Part shown: positions 35,503-44,745 of the stretch, one piece after another
Position numbering within the stretch: position 1 is the stretch's first letter
Layout of the letters: each line of letters starts with the position of its first letter
Assembly: GCA_017619755.1 (NCBI GenBank)
Contig: JAFZRU010000052.1
Coordinates: forward strand, 56,475-120,474
Origin: Prevotella sp.
GTDB taxonomy: Bacteria; Bacteroidota; Bacteroidia; Bacteroidales; Bacteroidaceae
DNA length: 64,000 nt
Direction: 5' to 3'
Made by a program: the position numbers and the translations under genes
Notes under the pieces: model-generated
What the model was told of the DNA's origin: nothing
What the model saw: only the letters and a program-made list of their open reading frames with translations
Database searches by the model: none

Positions 35503-37077
35503 TTAATTGAAGAAGATGTAAAGTCCTATCATCACCACGGCCAAAGCCAACCAAAGGCAAATGGCCAGCATGGAGGGGGCTTTTTTAAGGTCTTGAGGGT
35601 CTTTAGAGTCCTTAAGGTCTTTAAGGACTTTAGGGGCTTGCTTGCTTGTGAGAGAGACGAGCACCATCATGGCGGCGAGGGCGACGAAGAGGAGGAAGGA
35701 TAGCATCATGAAATGAGGCCATAGGTCGCTCTTGGGCCCCCAGAGGTAGAGGATGCCGATGGTCAGGCAGAAGGCGGTGCCAGCAGTGAGGGTGAGGTTG
35801 GCGGCGCGTGTGGTGGCGGATGGCCAGAACACCCCGAAGAGGAAGACGGCGGTCATGGGTGGTGCGATGAAGCCCAGCACCGACTGGAAGACGTTGAAGA
35901 GGTTGAGGCCCTTGATGCTGTCGATGGCCACGGTGAGGACGATGGCGATGGCGGCTCCCACCACGGTCACGATGCGTCCCACATGGTTGATGCGTTGCTG
36001 TGAGGCTCCCGGTTCGAATTTCTTCACGTAGATGTCCATGGTGAAGACGGTGCTCAGGGCGTTGAGGGCCGAACCGATGGTGGACACCAAGCATGCAGTC
36101 AGTACGGCAAACACCAGTCCCACCATTCCCACGGGGAAGAGGTTCTCCACCATTGTCAGGTAGGCCTCGTCGGGGTTGTTGAGGGTGGGGTAGAGTGCGA
36201 AGCAGATGACGCCGGGCAGGATGTAAAGCGGCACGTCAAGGATTTTCAGCCACCCGGTGAAGTTGGTGCCCAACTGCCCCTCGCGCAGGTCGCGGGCTGC
36301 CAGTACGGGCTGCACCATCGACTGGTCGGTACACCAGAACCATACGCCCATGACGGGATAACCCAAGACGATGGGCAGCCATGGGAAGGCCTCGTCGCTG
36401 TTGGGTTTGAAGAGCACCCAGTAGTCGGTCGGCACTTTGGAAACCAAGGCCGACACGCCGCCCACGTGGGAGAGGCCCACGATGGTGAGTGCCGCCGAAA
36501 CCACGATGAGCAGCAACATCTGATAGACGTTGGTGTAGGCTACTGCCTTCAAGCCGCCGAGCATGGTGAAGAAGGCGGAGATGAGCAGGAGGATGAGGGC
36601 CGAGAGCCACATGGGAATGGCAAATACCTGGCGGATGAGAATGCCACCGGCGAAGAGGGTGAGGGCGAGCCAGGAGATGATGATGGTGACGATGGTGTAC
36701 CAAGCGAGGATGTTGCGTGTGGATTGTCCGTAGCGCTTGCCCATAAACTCCGGCAGCGTACTCACCTTTGCTCCGAGGTAACGAGGCCCGAAGACGAAGG
36801 CGAGCATGGCGATGAAGACGAAGGCGTACCAAGCGTAGTTGCCCGACACGATGCCGGAGGTGAAGCCGGCGCTGGCACTGGCGATGAGCATCGATGGCCC
36901 TACGTTGGTGCCCCACATGGAGAAGCCGATGTGATGCCAGCGCAGAGAGTGTTCCGCGAGGAAGAGGCTCCCTTGCTTGTCGCGTTTCATACTCGCCCAT
37001 ATTCCGATGATGAGCAGGATGGCGAAATAGGCCGCCAGGATGAGCCAGTCGAGGCCCTGCATGTAGTGTGTGGTCAT
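35503..37077 (-). CDS. Sodium:solute symporter (SSS family)
   Basis: A 524-residue transporter with about 13 transmembrane helices, of the SglT/SSS type that uses Na+ to import sugars or related solutes. It has SMWGTNVGPSMLIASASAGF in the first helices and ATTRAANLTLTAGTAFCL late. The C-terminal loop before the last helix carries an in-frame 9-base repeat (about residues 479-497). The start overlaps the end of the GH31 gene (ATGA), and the methyltransferase fusion begins 10 bases after its stop. Operon position suggests import of the sugar released by the GH31 enzyme. Confidence 0.93.
   Translation of the reverse strand: MTTHYMQGLDWLILAAYFAILLIIGIWASMKRDKQGSLFLAEHSLRWHHIGFSMWGTNVGPSMLIASASAGFTSGIVSGNYAWYAFVFIAMLAFVFGPRYLGAKVSTLPEFMGKRYGQSTRNILAWYTIVTIIISWLALTLFAGGILIRQVFAIPMWLSALILLLISAFFTMLGGLKAVAYTNVYQMLLLIVVSAALTIVGLSHVGGVSALVSKVPTDYWVLFKPNSDEAFPWLPIVLGYPVMGVWFWCTDQSMVQPVLAARDLREGQLGTNFTGWLKILDVPLYILPGVICFALYPTLNNPDEAYLTMVENLFPVGMVGLVFAVLTACLVSTIGSALNALSTVFTMDIYVKKFEPGASQQRINHVGRIVTVVGAAIAIVLTVAIDSIKGLNLFNVFQSVLGFIAPPMTAVFLFGVFWPSATTRAANLTLTAGTAFCLTIGILYLWGPKSDLWPHFMMLSFLLFVALAAMMVLVSLTSKQAPKVLKDLKDSKDPQDLKKAPSMLAICLWLALAVVMIGLYIFFN
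35584..35640 (-). repeat. Second copy of the 9-base minisatellite
   Basis: About six imperfect units (GTCTTTAAG, GACTTTAGG and variants) in the symporter's last cytoplasmic loop, coding KVLKDLKDSKDPQDLKK. The same unit and reading frame occur in the adjacent methyltransferase gene about 2.2 kb away. Confidence 0.8.
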
Positions 37078-39305
37078 AGTGTGTAGCCTTTATAGTCCTT
37101 TCCGATGGTCCACGTGGTGGCGCTTGCGAGGTCCATCTCGTCGGTGTTGTCCACGTCGGTGGGGTAGAGGGGGATTTGTGCGCCGGGGCGCACGAAGACG
37201 GGCATGCGTTCCAGCGGACAGGCCACGTTGTAGTGCCACCGTCCACCGTCGAGACGCTCACCGGTGAAGAAGTTCACCCACATCCCTTCGGGGAGGTAGA
37301 TGTCGCGCCGCCCTTCGCTGTTCATCACGGGACAGACAAGAAATTCCTTTCCAAAATAGTATTCATCATCGATGTGCCAACACTGGCGGTCGTGTGGGTG
37401 TCGCATGAGGAGGGCCTGTACCATGGGCCAGCCACCTTGGCATGCTTTGTGACTTTGCTCCACGATGTAGGGGATGAGGCGGTAGCGCAGTTTCCACCAA
37501 CTCTTCACGATGGGAGCGATGGCGGGGTAGTGCCATGGCTCGCGCTTGCAGGTGCCATGGTATCGGAAATGCGAGGTGAAGGTGCCGAACTGCGTCCACC
37601 GCACATATACCTGTTCGTCGAGGGGGGAGTTCATGAAGTCGGGCGTGGAGTGGAAGCCCGGCACGTCGTGGCTCCAGAAGGCGAAGCCGCTGAGGCCCAG
37701 GTGGAGGCCTCCGCGCAGCGAACCGGCCATGCCGTCCCATGTGCTCGCGCTGTCGCCGCCCCAGTGGAGTGGGTATCGCTGGCATCCCGACCATGCCGCC
37801 CTTGCCCAGATGATGCCTTCGCCGGTTGCCTCTCGTGTCACCTCGTAGGCCGCCCGTTGGTAGAGGAGGGCGTAGAGATTGTTGAGACGCTCCGGCTCCA
37901 TGGCGTGATAGGTGGCGTCGAGGTGGATGTTCTCGCCGAAGTCGGTCTTGATGCACTTCACGCCTATGTCGAGCAGTTTTCTTAACAACCCTTGGTACCA
38001 TGCCGTGGCCGCCGGATAGGTGAAGTCGATGGTGCCGGCGTAGTCGAGAGCAGAAAAGTTGCTGCCTTCCCCGGCTTGCTCCTTCAACAGCGGACCGATG
38101 TATTTCTTCTCCTTCGCCTCCTTCAGTTGTTCGGCTCCCTTGGCCACGTATGGCAGTTGCCATAGCGACACCTTGAAGCCTTGGCGGGCGAGGCGTTGGA
38201 TGAAGGCTTCAGGGTCGGGAAAGCGTTCGGGGTTGAATTTCCATTCGCAGAGCCAATCGGTGCGGAACCACCCGGTGTCGAGGTGTATGACGTCGCAGGG
38301 GTAGTGTTCTTGGCGGAGTCTCCTGCATATTTCTTCCACCTCCTTGGCGGAGAAGTAGGTCATGCGGCTCATCCAGATGCCGAAGGACCAGAGGGGCGGC
38401 ATCTGGGGGAAGCCGGTGAGTGTGCGGTAGCCCTTGAGGATGTCGGCCGGCGTGCGTCCTCCGATGAGGAAGACGTCGAGCGTGGCGCGGTCGCAGAGGA
38501 ACTGCACGGAGCGGGTGGAGTGGTCGGCGAGCGATAGCTTGCAGTAGTCGCTGGTGTGGTACCATGCCCCATATATGCGGTTGGAGAGGTAGAAGGGTAT
38601 GTTTTTATAGCAGCGGCGGTTGTTCACGCCCTGTCCGTCTTGGTTCTTCAGCATGAAGGTCTGCCCGCTGAGGTCCATCTTGCGGAAACGCTCGCCGGTG
38701 CCGGCGAAACATTCGTTGGGTTCGCACTCGAAACTCATCGTGGCGCGCTCGGCGTGGCTCCCATCAGTCTCCGCGAAGCCGATGGGCAGGGCGTCGTAGC
38801 GTGGAGGCGAGAAATGGTCGTCGCTCAGCCTGACACCTTTTTTTTTGTCGCCATCGGGGTAAAAGGTGATTCTTGGTGCTGGTTGCGGGGGTGGCAACAG
38901 GTCGCTCCAGTGGTCGAGGACGGGCGGGCGGAGGTCGATGGTGGCACGGATGGCACCGTTGTCGTCCACAATGTCATCTCCCTCCAAATGCAGCGGGGTG
39001 GGTGTCCCCCACGGCAGCAACATGTCGTCGCTCTCCACCATCTCGTCGCCTACCATGGTGATGAACAGGCGGAGGATGGTTGACCCGTAGGCCCTCACCA
39101 CGAGGGTATGGGGGCGCGGCGGGGTGTTGGTGTCGGGGGCCATGTCGGCTTGGTGCAACTGCCGTTGGAAGGGAATGGTGATGTGTATGTCGCCGTCGCG
39201 CTCCTCCACCTTTGAGGGGGCGTGGGCTTTCCACAGGGCTTCGTCACGCTCCAAGGCGGGGTCGAAGTCCATGAAGTCAAACAGGTGGTAGTTGGTTGGT
39301 TTCAT
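37074..39305 (-). CDS. Glycoside hydrolase family 31, alpha-xylosidase-like
   Basis: A 743-residue GH31 enzyme. The start is 39305 (MKPTNYHLFDFMDFDPALER), overlapping the preceding gene's stop as TAATG; longer upstream frames are shadows. The nucleophile is the Asp of CIKTDFGENIH at residue 455, as in YicI-type alpha-xylosidases (KTDFGE), and the acid/base candidate is the Asp of WGGDSAST at 518. LSGFAFWSHDVPGF completes the family signature. No signal peptide is seen, so it likely acts in the cytoplasm on imported alpha-xylosides or related oligosaccharides, in line with its coupled symporter. Confidence 0.93.
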   Translation of the reverse strand: MKPTNYHLFDFMDFDPALERDEALWKAHAPSKVEERDGDIHITIPFQRQLHQADMAPDTNTPPRPHTLVVRAYGSTILRLFITMVGDEMVESDDMLLPWGTPTPLHLEGDDIVDDNGAIRATIDLRPPVLDHWSDLLPPPQPAPRITFYPDGDKKKGVRLSDDHFSPPRYDALPIGFAETDGSHAERATMSFECEPNECFAGTGERFRKMDLSGQTFMLKNQDGQGVNNRRCYKNIPFYLSNRIYGAWYHTSDYCKLSLADHSTRSVQFLCDRATLDVFLIGGRTPADILKGYRTLTGFPQMPPLWSFGIWMSRMTYFSAKEVEEICRRLRQEHYPCDVIHLDTGWFRTDWLCEWKFNPERFPDPEAFIQRLARQGFKVSLWQLPYVAKGAEQLKEAKEKKYIGPLLKEQAGEGSNFSALDYAGTIDFTYPAATAWYQGLLRKLLDIGVKCIKTDFGENIHLDATYHAMEPERLNNLYALLYQRAAYEVTREATGEGIIWARAAWSGCQRYPLHWGGDSASTWDGMAGSLRGGLHLGLSGFAFWSHDVPGFHSTPDFMNSPLDEQVYVRWTQFGTFTSHFRYHGTCKREPWHYPAIAPIVKSWWKLRYRLIPYIVEQSHKACQGGWPMVQALLMRHPHDRQCWHIDDEYYFGKEFLVCPVMNSEGRRDIYLPEGMWVNFFTGERLDGGRWHYNVACPLERMPVFVRPGAQIPLYPTDVDNTDEMDLASATTWTIGKDYKGYTL

Positions 39306-40813
39306 TATTTGAAGATGACTTGTGGTCCTGGGTGGTTGAAGCCGGTCTGTTCCTTGCCTATCGGCCTTCCTTCGCATGTGTTTCCCTCGATGGTGTAACC
39401 GTCGGTCTCGGCGTCGAGATAGATGTGGAAGCCTCGGTCGTTGGTGGCGTAGGGGGCGGGAGAGGGCGGACTGATGATGTTGTCCTTGATGAGAGAACCA
39501 GGTTGGTTGGAGAGGGTGTAGATGCCTCCTGCGTCGTAGAGTTGTTGGGCGTACCGCTCCACGCGATTGCGGGTGATGCGGTTGTTTTCCATGCCGGTGT
39601 AGAGGGGTGTCCATCCCCATCCCACGCAGATGCCGGAGTAGTTGACGTCGCTCACTTCGTTGCCGTCGATGGTGGTCTCACGCACATAGCCGCAGCCGAT
39701 GCCCACTGCTCCCCAATCCTCGCAGGAAGCGTTGCTGATGTGGTTGCCACGGATGACGAGGCGTTGGCAGAGGCGTGCCAGGTCGGTGTATGGCCGGTGT
39801 ACCTCGCGAGGGCTTTCGGCGAAGGAGCCGGCCATGATGGCGGTGCCGCCGATGTAGTTGAAGGTGTTGTTCTCGATGGTGCAGTCGCTGATGCCGATGG
39901 TGTAGTCCAAGGCGGTGGATGCCAAATGGGTGAAGGTGCAGCCACGGAAGTCCACGTGCTCTGACCATGTCACGCTGACGGCGGCCACTGGTCGCTCCAC
40001 CCAGGCTTGGTTTTCCAAGGTGGCGGCCCATGGCAGACCTTCTTTTTGCAACTTGTAGGCGTCGATGATGGGGAAGCCTCCCTGCAAGGTGACGTGTCCC
40101 TTGTCAATGGGGCGGTTCCAACAAGCATCGGAGAAAGTGATGTTCTCGAAAGTGACGTGCCGCACGGGTGTGCATTCCGCCCCGGCCACGATGACGAGTT
40201 GCTCCACCCCTCGTCGCTGTTCGGTGGTGCGCAAGAGAAAACTGCTGCTGCCGCGCTCGCCGTCGATGATGGGCTGGGGCCACGGGTGTTCGAACTCCAA
40301 CCGACTTTCCGGCTCCTTAAAGGTGACGATGGTGCGCTCGCCCTCCACGTGGAACGCTTTCACGCGTAGGATGGCGATAGCCCATCGTTGGTGTACCACC
40401 ATCTCCACGTCGTGGCGTTTCAGTACGTCTCGTGGCGGCGTGGGGATGGTGATGGTGCGGCGGGCGGGGTCGAAGCCGAGCAGTCGCTCCATACCCTCCT
40501 TGGGGAAGAGTTGTGTGTGTTGCCGTGGCGGGTCGCCGCAGATGGTGGCGCCGTCTTCGCCTCGGATGATGGTGGGCGAGGCTTCGGTGCCACTGTCCTC
40601 CGGGCGTATGAACAGTGGTTCGCTCAGTTGGTGATGTCCGCCTTTCAGGTGGATGGTGATGCCGCCGTCGCAGCGCGGGTCATTGGTGCGCCGCCACTCG
40701 CGGGCTTGGCGCAGGGCGTCGTGCAGGTTGTCGTCGGGGGTGACGACGATGTCCCCTGCGTGCAACAGGGTGGCCATGAGCAGGGCGGCGAGGAGGGTGG
40801 GTGTTTTATGCAT
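39305..40813 (-). CDS. Exported right-handed parallel beta-helix protein
   Basis: A 502-residue protein with a signal peptide (MHKTPTLLAALLMATLLHAG) and a pectate-lyase-like beta-helix. Short coils such as VTFENITFSDACW, VDFRGCTFTHLA, GISDCTIENNTFNYIGG and LVIRGNHISNAS are typical. The N-terminal part with HQRWAIAILRVKAF resembles GH141-type helices, so a glycoside hydrolase or lyase acting on a pectin- or xylan-linked sugar is likely; the exact family is uncertain. It leads a four-gene operon (beta-helix, GH31, symporter, methyltransferase) with 1-4-base overlaps between the first three genes. Confidence 0.82.
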   Translation of the reverse strand: MHKTPTLLAALLMATLLHAGDIVVTPDDNLHDALRQAREWRRTNDPRCDGGITIHLKGGHHQLSEPLFIRPEDSGTEASPTIIRGEDGATICGDPPRQHTQLFPKEGMERLLGFDPARRTITIPTPPRDVLKRHDVEMVVHQRWAIAILRVKAFHVEGERTIVTFKEPESRLEFEHPWPQPIIDGERGSSSFLLRTTEQRRGVEQLVIVAGAECTPVRHVTFENITFSDACWNRPIDKGHVTLQGGFPIIDAYKLQKEGLPWAATLENQAWVERPVAAVSVTWSEHVDFRGCTFTHLASTALDYTIGISDCTIENNTFNYIGGTAIMAGSFAESPREVHRPYTDLARLCQRLVIRGNHISNASCEDWGAVGIGCGYVRETTIDGNEVSDVNYSGICVGWGWTPLYTGMENNRITRNRVERYAQQLYDAGGIYTLSNQPGSLIKDNIISPPSPAPYATNDRGFHIYLDAETDGYTIEGNTCEGRPIGKEQTGFNHPGPQVIFK

Positions 40814-40889
40814 TTTCCACTCGGTGATGAGGTGACGTAGTAATATAGGTTGGTGGCAAAGCCATCTTCAGTTTTTCGTTATCGTGCTG

Positions 40890-40897
40890 CAAATTTA
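40890..40897 (-). promoter_or_regulatory. -7 box of the beta-helix/GH31 operon
   Basis: TAAATTTG read on the minus strand, 77 bases before the start codon, giving a leader of about 70 bases. A -33 element is not clear. Confidence 0.5.
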
Positions 40898-41087
40898 GAA
40901 AAAAATAGGGAATTATAAACCAGTTGAGATAAAGAAATTGTTTTTCTTTAGAGGAATTATGGCCGATATGTAGTTTCTACTGGACACAAACGTAAAAAAT
41001 GTCCACTACGCCAGACATTTTCGTTGGCTTTTCATTTCACAGGTTGGATGCCGCCTGTTACTACTTTTTCTCATTATTGTTAAAAAA

Positions 41088-41119
41088 CTTGCAGATGTGA
41101 AAATTATATGATAACTTTG
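41088..41119 (+). promoter_or_regulatory. Promoter of the CE15 gene
   Basis: CTTG at 41088-41091 and TAACTTTG at 41112-41119, 20 bases apart, 29 bases ahead of the start codon. Confidence 0.7.
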
Positions 41120-41148
41120 CATCCGAACTCTTATAAAGCTATGTCCTT

Positions 41149-42399
41149 ATGAAACACTTGTCTTTCATTTTCGCTTTCATCCTCTGCTCCTTGACCATGT
41201 CGGCGCAGAAGACCATCCCACTGGTTTATGACGTGGAAAACACCGGGGCCGATGTCTCGCCAATTCTGCCCACACGGCAGGAGGCACGAAAAGTCGAAGC
41301 CCTCACCGACCCCCTCGAATGGTCCAATGGGAAAGGAAGGGTGAAGAAGTTCTCCGATTGGAGAAAGCGGCGAGGAGAAATCGCCAAGGAGATACAACAT
41401 TACGAGATAGGGGAGAAACCTGTCGTACCGCCATCGGCTGTCAAGGCTGAGATGTGTGGACAGACGCTGTCGGTCAGTGTCAACGTCAACGGGCAGATTC
41501 TCCACCTTTGCGCCACCATCAAGTACCCCAAGACCGGCCAGCCGCCCTACGCGCTGATGATTGGCACGAGCGGCATCTCATTGCCCGCCGCCGTGTATGC
41601 CTCAAGGCCGGTGGCCACCATGGTGTTCAATGAGAGACAAGTCAACAATTACTCCCAATTCGGAAAGCCCGACGGTCGGGGGAATTATGAGTTCGACCGC
41701 CTCTACCCTTCGCTGACACAGAACGGGGCTTACAGCCAGTGGGCTTGGGGGCTCAGCCGACTGCTCGACGGTTTGCAGCAACTCGGCCCGGAGGTCACCA
41801 AAATCGATATGAAGCACATCGGCGTGACCGGCTGCTCCTACGCCGGGAAGATGGCACTCTTCTGTGGAGCCTTTGACGAGAGGGTGGCCCTCACCATCGC
41901 CCAGGAACCTGGAGGTGGCGGAGTGGCGGCATGGAGATATTCCAGTTGGATGAACGCACAACCTGGCGCCAAGGCCGTGGAGGGCATTGACAACACCGAT
42001 TACAACTGGTTCATGGAGAGTTTGAAAGAGAACTACGGCGGTGAGAACGTATCTTATCTGCCCTACGACCACCATGAACTGGCAGCCATGATCTGCCCTC
42101 GCGCCCTTCTCATGCTTGGCAACCCCGACTATGAGTGGCTGGCCGACCCAGCCGCCTACGTCTCCATCAACGGAGCCGCCAAGGTGTGGGAGCAGTTTGG
42201 CATCGACGACAGAGTGGGATATTCCATCGTTGCAGGCCACGGGCATTGCCAACTTCCCGAGTCTCAATATCCCGAGGTGGAGGCATATATCGACAAGTTC
42301 CTCTTGGGTAAGGACAATGCTGACACCAAGGTTCGGATAGCCCCCGATGCATATGCCGACATCGACTTGGACAAGTGGATGGGATGGTGGGGCAAGTGA
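41149..42399 (+). CDS. Glucuronoyl esterase, carbohydrate esterase family 15
   Basis: A 416-residue secreted esterase that would cut the ester bond between 4-O-methyl-glucuronic acid of xylan and lignin. Signal peptide MKHLSFIFAFILCSLTMSAQ. Catalytic Ser230 sits in VTGCSYAGK (the family motif is usually GCSRxGK), IAQEPGGGG carries the conserved acidic and oxyanion region, and the His lies in AGHGHCQLP at about 364-366. Tyr-Ala in place of Arg-x after the Ser is a noteworthy variation near the active site. Its stop overlaps the next start as TGATG. Confidence 0.9.
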   Translation: MKHLSFIFAFILCSLTMSAQKTIPLVYDVENTGADVSPILPTRQEARKVEALTDPLEWSNGKGRVKKFSDWRKRRGEIAKEIQHYEIGEKPVVPPSAVKAEMCGQTLSVSVNVNGQILHLCATIKYPKTGQPPYALMIGTSGISLPAAVYASRPVATMVFNERQVNNYSQFGKPDGRGNYEFDRLYPSLTQNGAYSQWAWGLSRLLDGLQQLGPEVTKIDMKHIGVTGCSYAGKMALFCGAFDERVALTIAQEPGGGGVAAWRYSSWMNAQPGAKAVEGIDNTDYNWFMESLKENYGGENVSYLPYDHHELAAMICPRALLMLGNPDYEWLADPAAYVSINGAAKVWEQFGIDDRVGYSIVAGHGHCQLPESQYPEVEAYIDKFLLGKDNADTKVRIAPDAYADIDLDKWMGWWGK

Positions 42400-44060
42400 T
42401 GAGACACATCGGCCTTCTTTTTTGTTTCTGCCTGACGGCTTGCCTGGAAGTGTCCGGGCAAATCGTCGTGGATGGTATGCACGTCCCCTTCGACCGGCTT
42501 GCCAACACCTTCCTCGTCACCCTGCCCGCAAAGGACTGGGGAAAGGACTGGCAGGCGATGGTGACATTGGAGGACGGTACGCTATGGCAGGAGGTGGAGG
42601 TGAATGGACAGCCGGTGGACACCCTCGTGACTTTCGAGAAAGTTGAAGCAGGGAAAGCCTATCCCGTCACGGCATCATGCGGCGACAGCCTCGTGCAGGC
42701 GACACTCGAATTCACCTATCTTCCCATCTTTCATCTACAGGGGGAGTTTGGTATGGAGGAAGCTCCGGCCAACATCACCTTGCTGACGCCAGGGGAGGTG
42801 GAACAGGGATTGCTGGCCATGGTGAAGTGGAGGGGCTACACCACCAATGATTCCGACAAGCACAAGAGAAACTACAGGGTCAAATTTGTTGACAAGAAGG
42901 GGAAAAAGAAGGACTTGCAATTCTTCCATCTCAGGAAAGACAATAGTTGGATCCTGGATGCCGGACAAACCGACCTCTTCAGGATGAGAAACCACATCGC
43001 CGCCCAACTGTGGGAGGACTTTGCCACCAAACCCTATTATGCCAAGGAGGGTATGGAAGTGCATACCTCGTCAAGGGGTGAAATCGTGGAATTGTTCCTC
43101 AACGACCATTATGCGGGAATATTCAATTTCTGCGAGCCGGTCGATAGGAAACAGATGCAACTGGTGAAATGCGACACGGTGACAGGGGACATCCATGGAG
43201 GGCTGTGGAAGGCGGAGGGATGGGGCGACACCACTTTCTGGACCCTCGATTCCGTGTGTTGTGACAACACCCTGCCACGATGGGCCGACTTCCAATTGGA
43301 GTATCCCGGACTTGATGACATCTGCCCATCCGACTACAGCACGTTGTACAATGCTATCGATTTTGTCGTCAACTGCGAGGATGAGGATTTTGCCGAGCAA
43401 ATCCACGAGTACCTCGATGTGCCTGTATTCATCGATTATTACATCTTTATCAACCTGCTCAACGCCTTCGACCTCCAAGGGAAAAACATCTTCTGGGCGG
43501 TTTATGACAAGCAGGTGGACAAAAAACTCACCATGGCGATGTGGGACCTCGACACCACCGTGGGGCAGAACTACAACGACCTGCCACCCCACAATGAGTT
43601 GACGGCCTACGACGCCTTCCCCATGCTGCCCTTGAAAATAGGATGGCAGATGATGTGCCTCAACCCCGACGATTTCAACCAAAAGGTGCGCGACAGGTAT
43701 TTCAAACTCCGCGAAGGCATCTTTTCAGCCGACAGCCTCGTCGCTCGGTATCGCTCCTACTATGACAAAATCCATCGTTGCGGTGCCGACAAGAGGGAGG
43801 AAAGACGGTGGAGCGGTGACAGCGACATCGCCGGCCTCACCTTGGATTTCGAAAGCGAAATAGAATACATCGAGGACTGGCTGAGACACCGGCTCGACGT
43901 CATCGACGAGTTCTTCACCAACCCCAGGACAGGAATGAGAAACATTCGCATGCAGCCCGGCAAGGATGATGCCCTCTACACACCTCTGGGGCTGCGGGTG
44001 AACGAGGCATACAAAGGACTGGTCATCAGCAAAAACGGAAGGAAATACATCCGTAGATAG
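42399..44060 (+). CDS. CotH kinase family protein, exported
   Basis: A 553-residue CotH-like protein. The start at 42399 overlaps the CE15 stop and gives a signal peptide (MRHIGLLFCFCLTACLEVSG), with a Cys that could be lipidated. CotH features are visible: NYRVKFVDKKGKKKDLQFFH, SWILDAGQTDLFRMRNHIA, LFLNDHYAGIFNFCEPVDR, and LTMAMWDLDTTVGQNYND with the metal-binding Asp. CotH proteins are atypical kinases that phosphorylate secreted proteins. Here the target is unknown; coupling to a CE15 esterase is unusual and may be simple co-transcription. Confidence 0.85.
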   Translation: MRHIGLLFCFCLTACLEVSGQIVVDGMHVPFDRLANTFLVTLPAKDWGKDWQAMVTLEDGTLWQEVEVNGQPVDTLVTFEKVEAGKAYPVTASCGDSLVQATLEFTYLPIFHLQGEFGMEEAPANITLLTPGEVEQGLLAMVKWRGYTTNDSDKHKRNYRVKFVDKKGKKKDLQFFHLRKDNSWILDAGQTDLFRMRNHIAAQLWEDFATKPYYAKEGMEVHTSSRGEIVELFLNDHYAGIFNFCEPVDRKQMQLVKCDTVTGDIHGGLWKAEGWGDTTFWTLDSVCCDNTLPRWADFQLEYPGLDDICPSDYSTLYNAIDFVVNCEDEDFAEQIHEYLDVPVFIDYYIFINLLNAFDLQGKNIFWAVYDKQVDKKLTMAMWDLDTTVGQNYNDLPPHNELTAYDAFPMLPLKIGWQMMCLNPDDFNQKVRDRYFKLREGIFSADSLVARYRSYYDKIHRCGADKREERRWSGDSDIAGLTLDFESEIEYIEDWLRHRLDVIDEFFTNPRTGMRNIRMQPGKDDALYTPLGLRVNEAYKGLVISKNGRKYIRR

Positions 44061-44126
44061 ACAACTGATTGGGCTGATTGATTGACAACTGATTAAACTG
44101 TTTTTCTGATAGATGGACAACTGATT
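44060..44126 (+). repeat. Three direct copies of GACAACTGATT
   Basis: Exact 11-base copies begin at 44060, 44084 and 44116, in the 91-base gap between the CotH and xpt genes. Spacings are 24 and 32 bases. They could be regulator-binding sites or slippage products; no protein is known to bind here. Confidence 0.6.
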
Positions 44127-44151
44127 CTTCTGGTAATAAACATACAGACTT

Positions 44152-44745
44152 ATGAACTTCCTTGAAGAAAAAATACAACGCGATGGCATTATCAAACCCG
44201 GTAACATTCTGAAGATTGACAACTTCCTGAATCATCAGATAGACATCGGTATTATGCGCCAGATTGCCAACGAACTGAAACGACGCTTTTGTGATGTGGA
44301 GGTGAACAAAATCTTGACCATCGAGGCCAGCGGCATTGCTCTGGCTACCATGCTGGGATATCTGTACGACGTGCCCGTGGTGTTTGCCAAGAAGAGTGAG
44401 ACGGTCAACAGCACAGACAGCAAATATGTGTCGCATGCTTATTCATTCACCCACAAACAAATGAACAAAGTCTTTGTGTCAAAACCCTACCTACAGCCTA
44501 CCGACCGCGTGCTGATCGTCGATGACTTCCTGGCTGACGGTCAGGCGGCACACGCACTCGTCGATTTGGTGCATCAGGCCGGCGGCGAGGTGACAGGCAT
44601 TGGCATCGCCGTGGAGAAAGGCCAACAAAACGGCGGACGCTTGCTGCGCGAGGAAGGCTACCGATTAGAGTCTATCGCCATCATCGAGGAGATGAACTGG
44701 GAGACGCAGGAAATCCGCTTTCGGAACCAGAACGCTTCTTGTTGA
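44152..44745 (+). CDS. xpt: Xanthine phosphoribosyltransferase
   Basis: A 197-residue purine-salvage enzyme converting xanthine and PRPP to XMP. It opens MNFLEEKIQRDGIIKPGNIL, close to known Xpt sequences, and has the PRPP-binding motif VLIVDDFLADGQA at about 120-132. IDNFLNHQIDIGIMRQIA fits the family's dimer region. Cytoplasmic. No purine riboswitch-like structure is seen upstream. Confidence 0.95.
   Translation: MNFLEEKIQRDGIIKPGNILKIDNFLNHQIDIGIMRQIANELKRRFCDVEVNKILTIEASGIALATMLGYLYDVPVVFAKKSETVNSTDSKYVSHAYSFTHKQMNKVFVSKPYLQPTDRVLIVDDFLADGQAAHALVDLVHQAGGEVTGIGIAVEKGQQNGGRLLREEGYRLESIAIIEEMNWETQEIRFRNQNASC

Larger units (their letters stand above)
40814..41148. other. Divergent promoter region, 335 bases
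   Basis: Separates the minus-strand beta-helix operon from the plus-strand CE15 gene. It carries one -7 box for each direction. In between lies an A+T-rich stretch; no gene is seen. Confidence 0.65.

Noticed and set aside
36236-37261. Long antisense frame opposite the symporter and GH31 genes, and similar ones at 33736-34098 and 38209-38565
   Set aside because: They show arginine/histidine-rich, low-sense text typical of G+C-rich antisense frames and lie wholly over well supported genes.
39306-39620. Longer N-terminus for the GH31 gene
   Set aside because: The extra text is an alternative-frame reading of the beta-helix gene; the GH31 start overlaps its stop as TAATG.
44061-44151. Purine riboswitch ahead of xpt
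   Set aside because: The segment is too short for the aptamer fold and lacks the conserved loop sequences; only direct repeats are visible.
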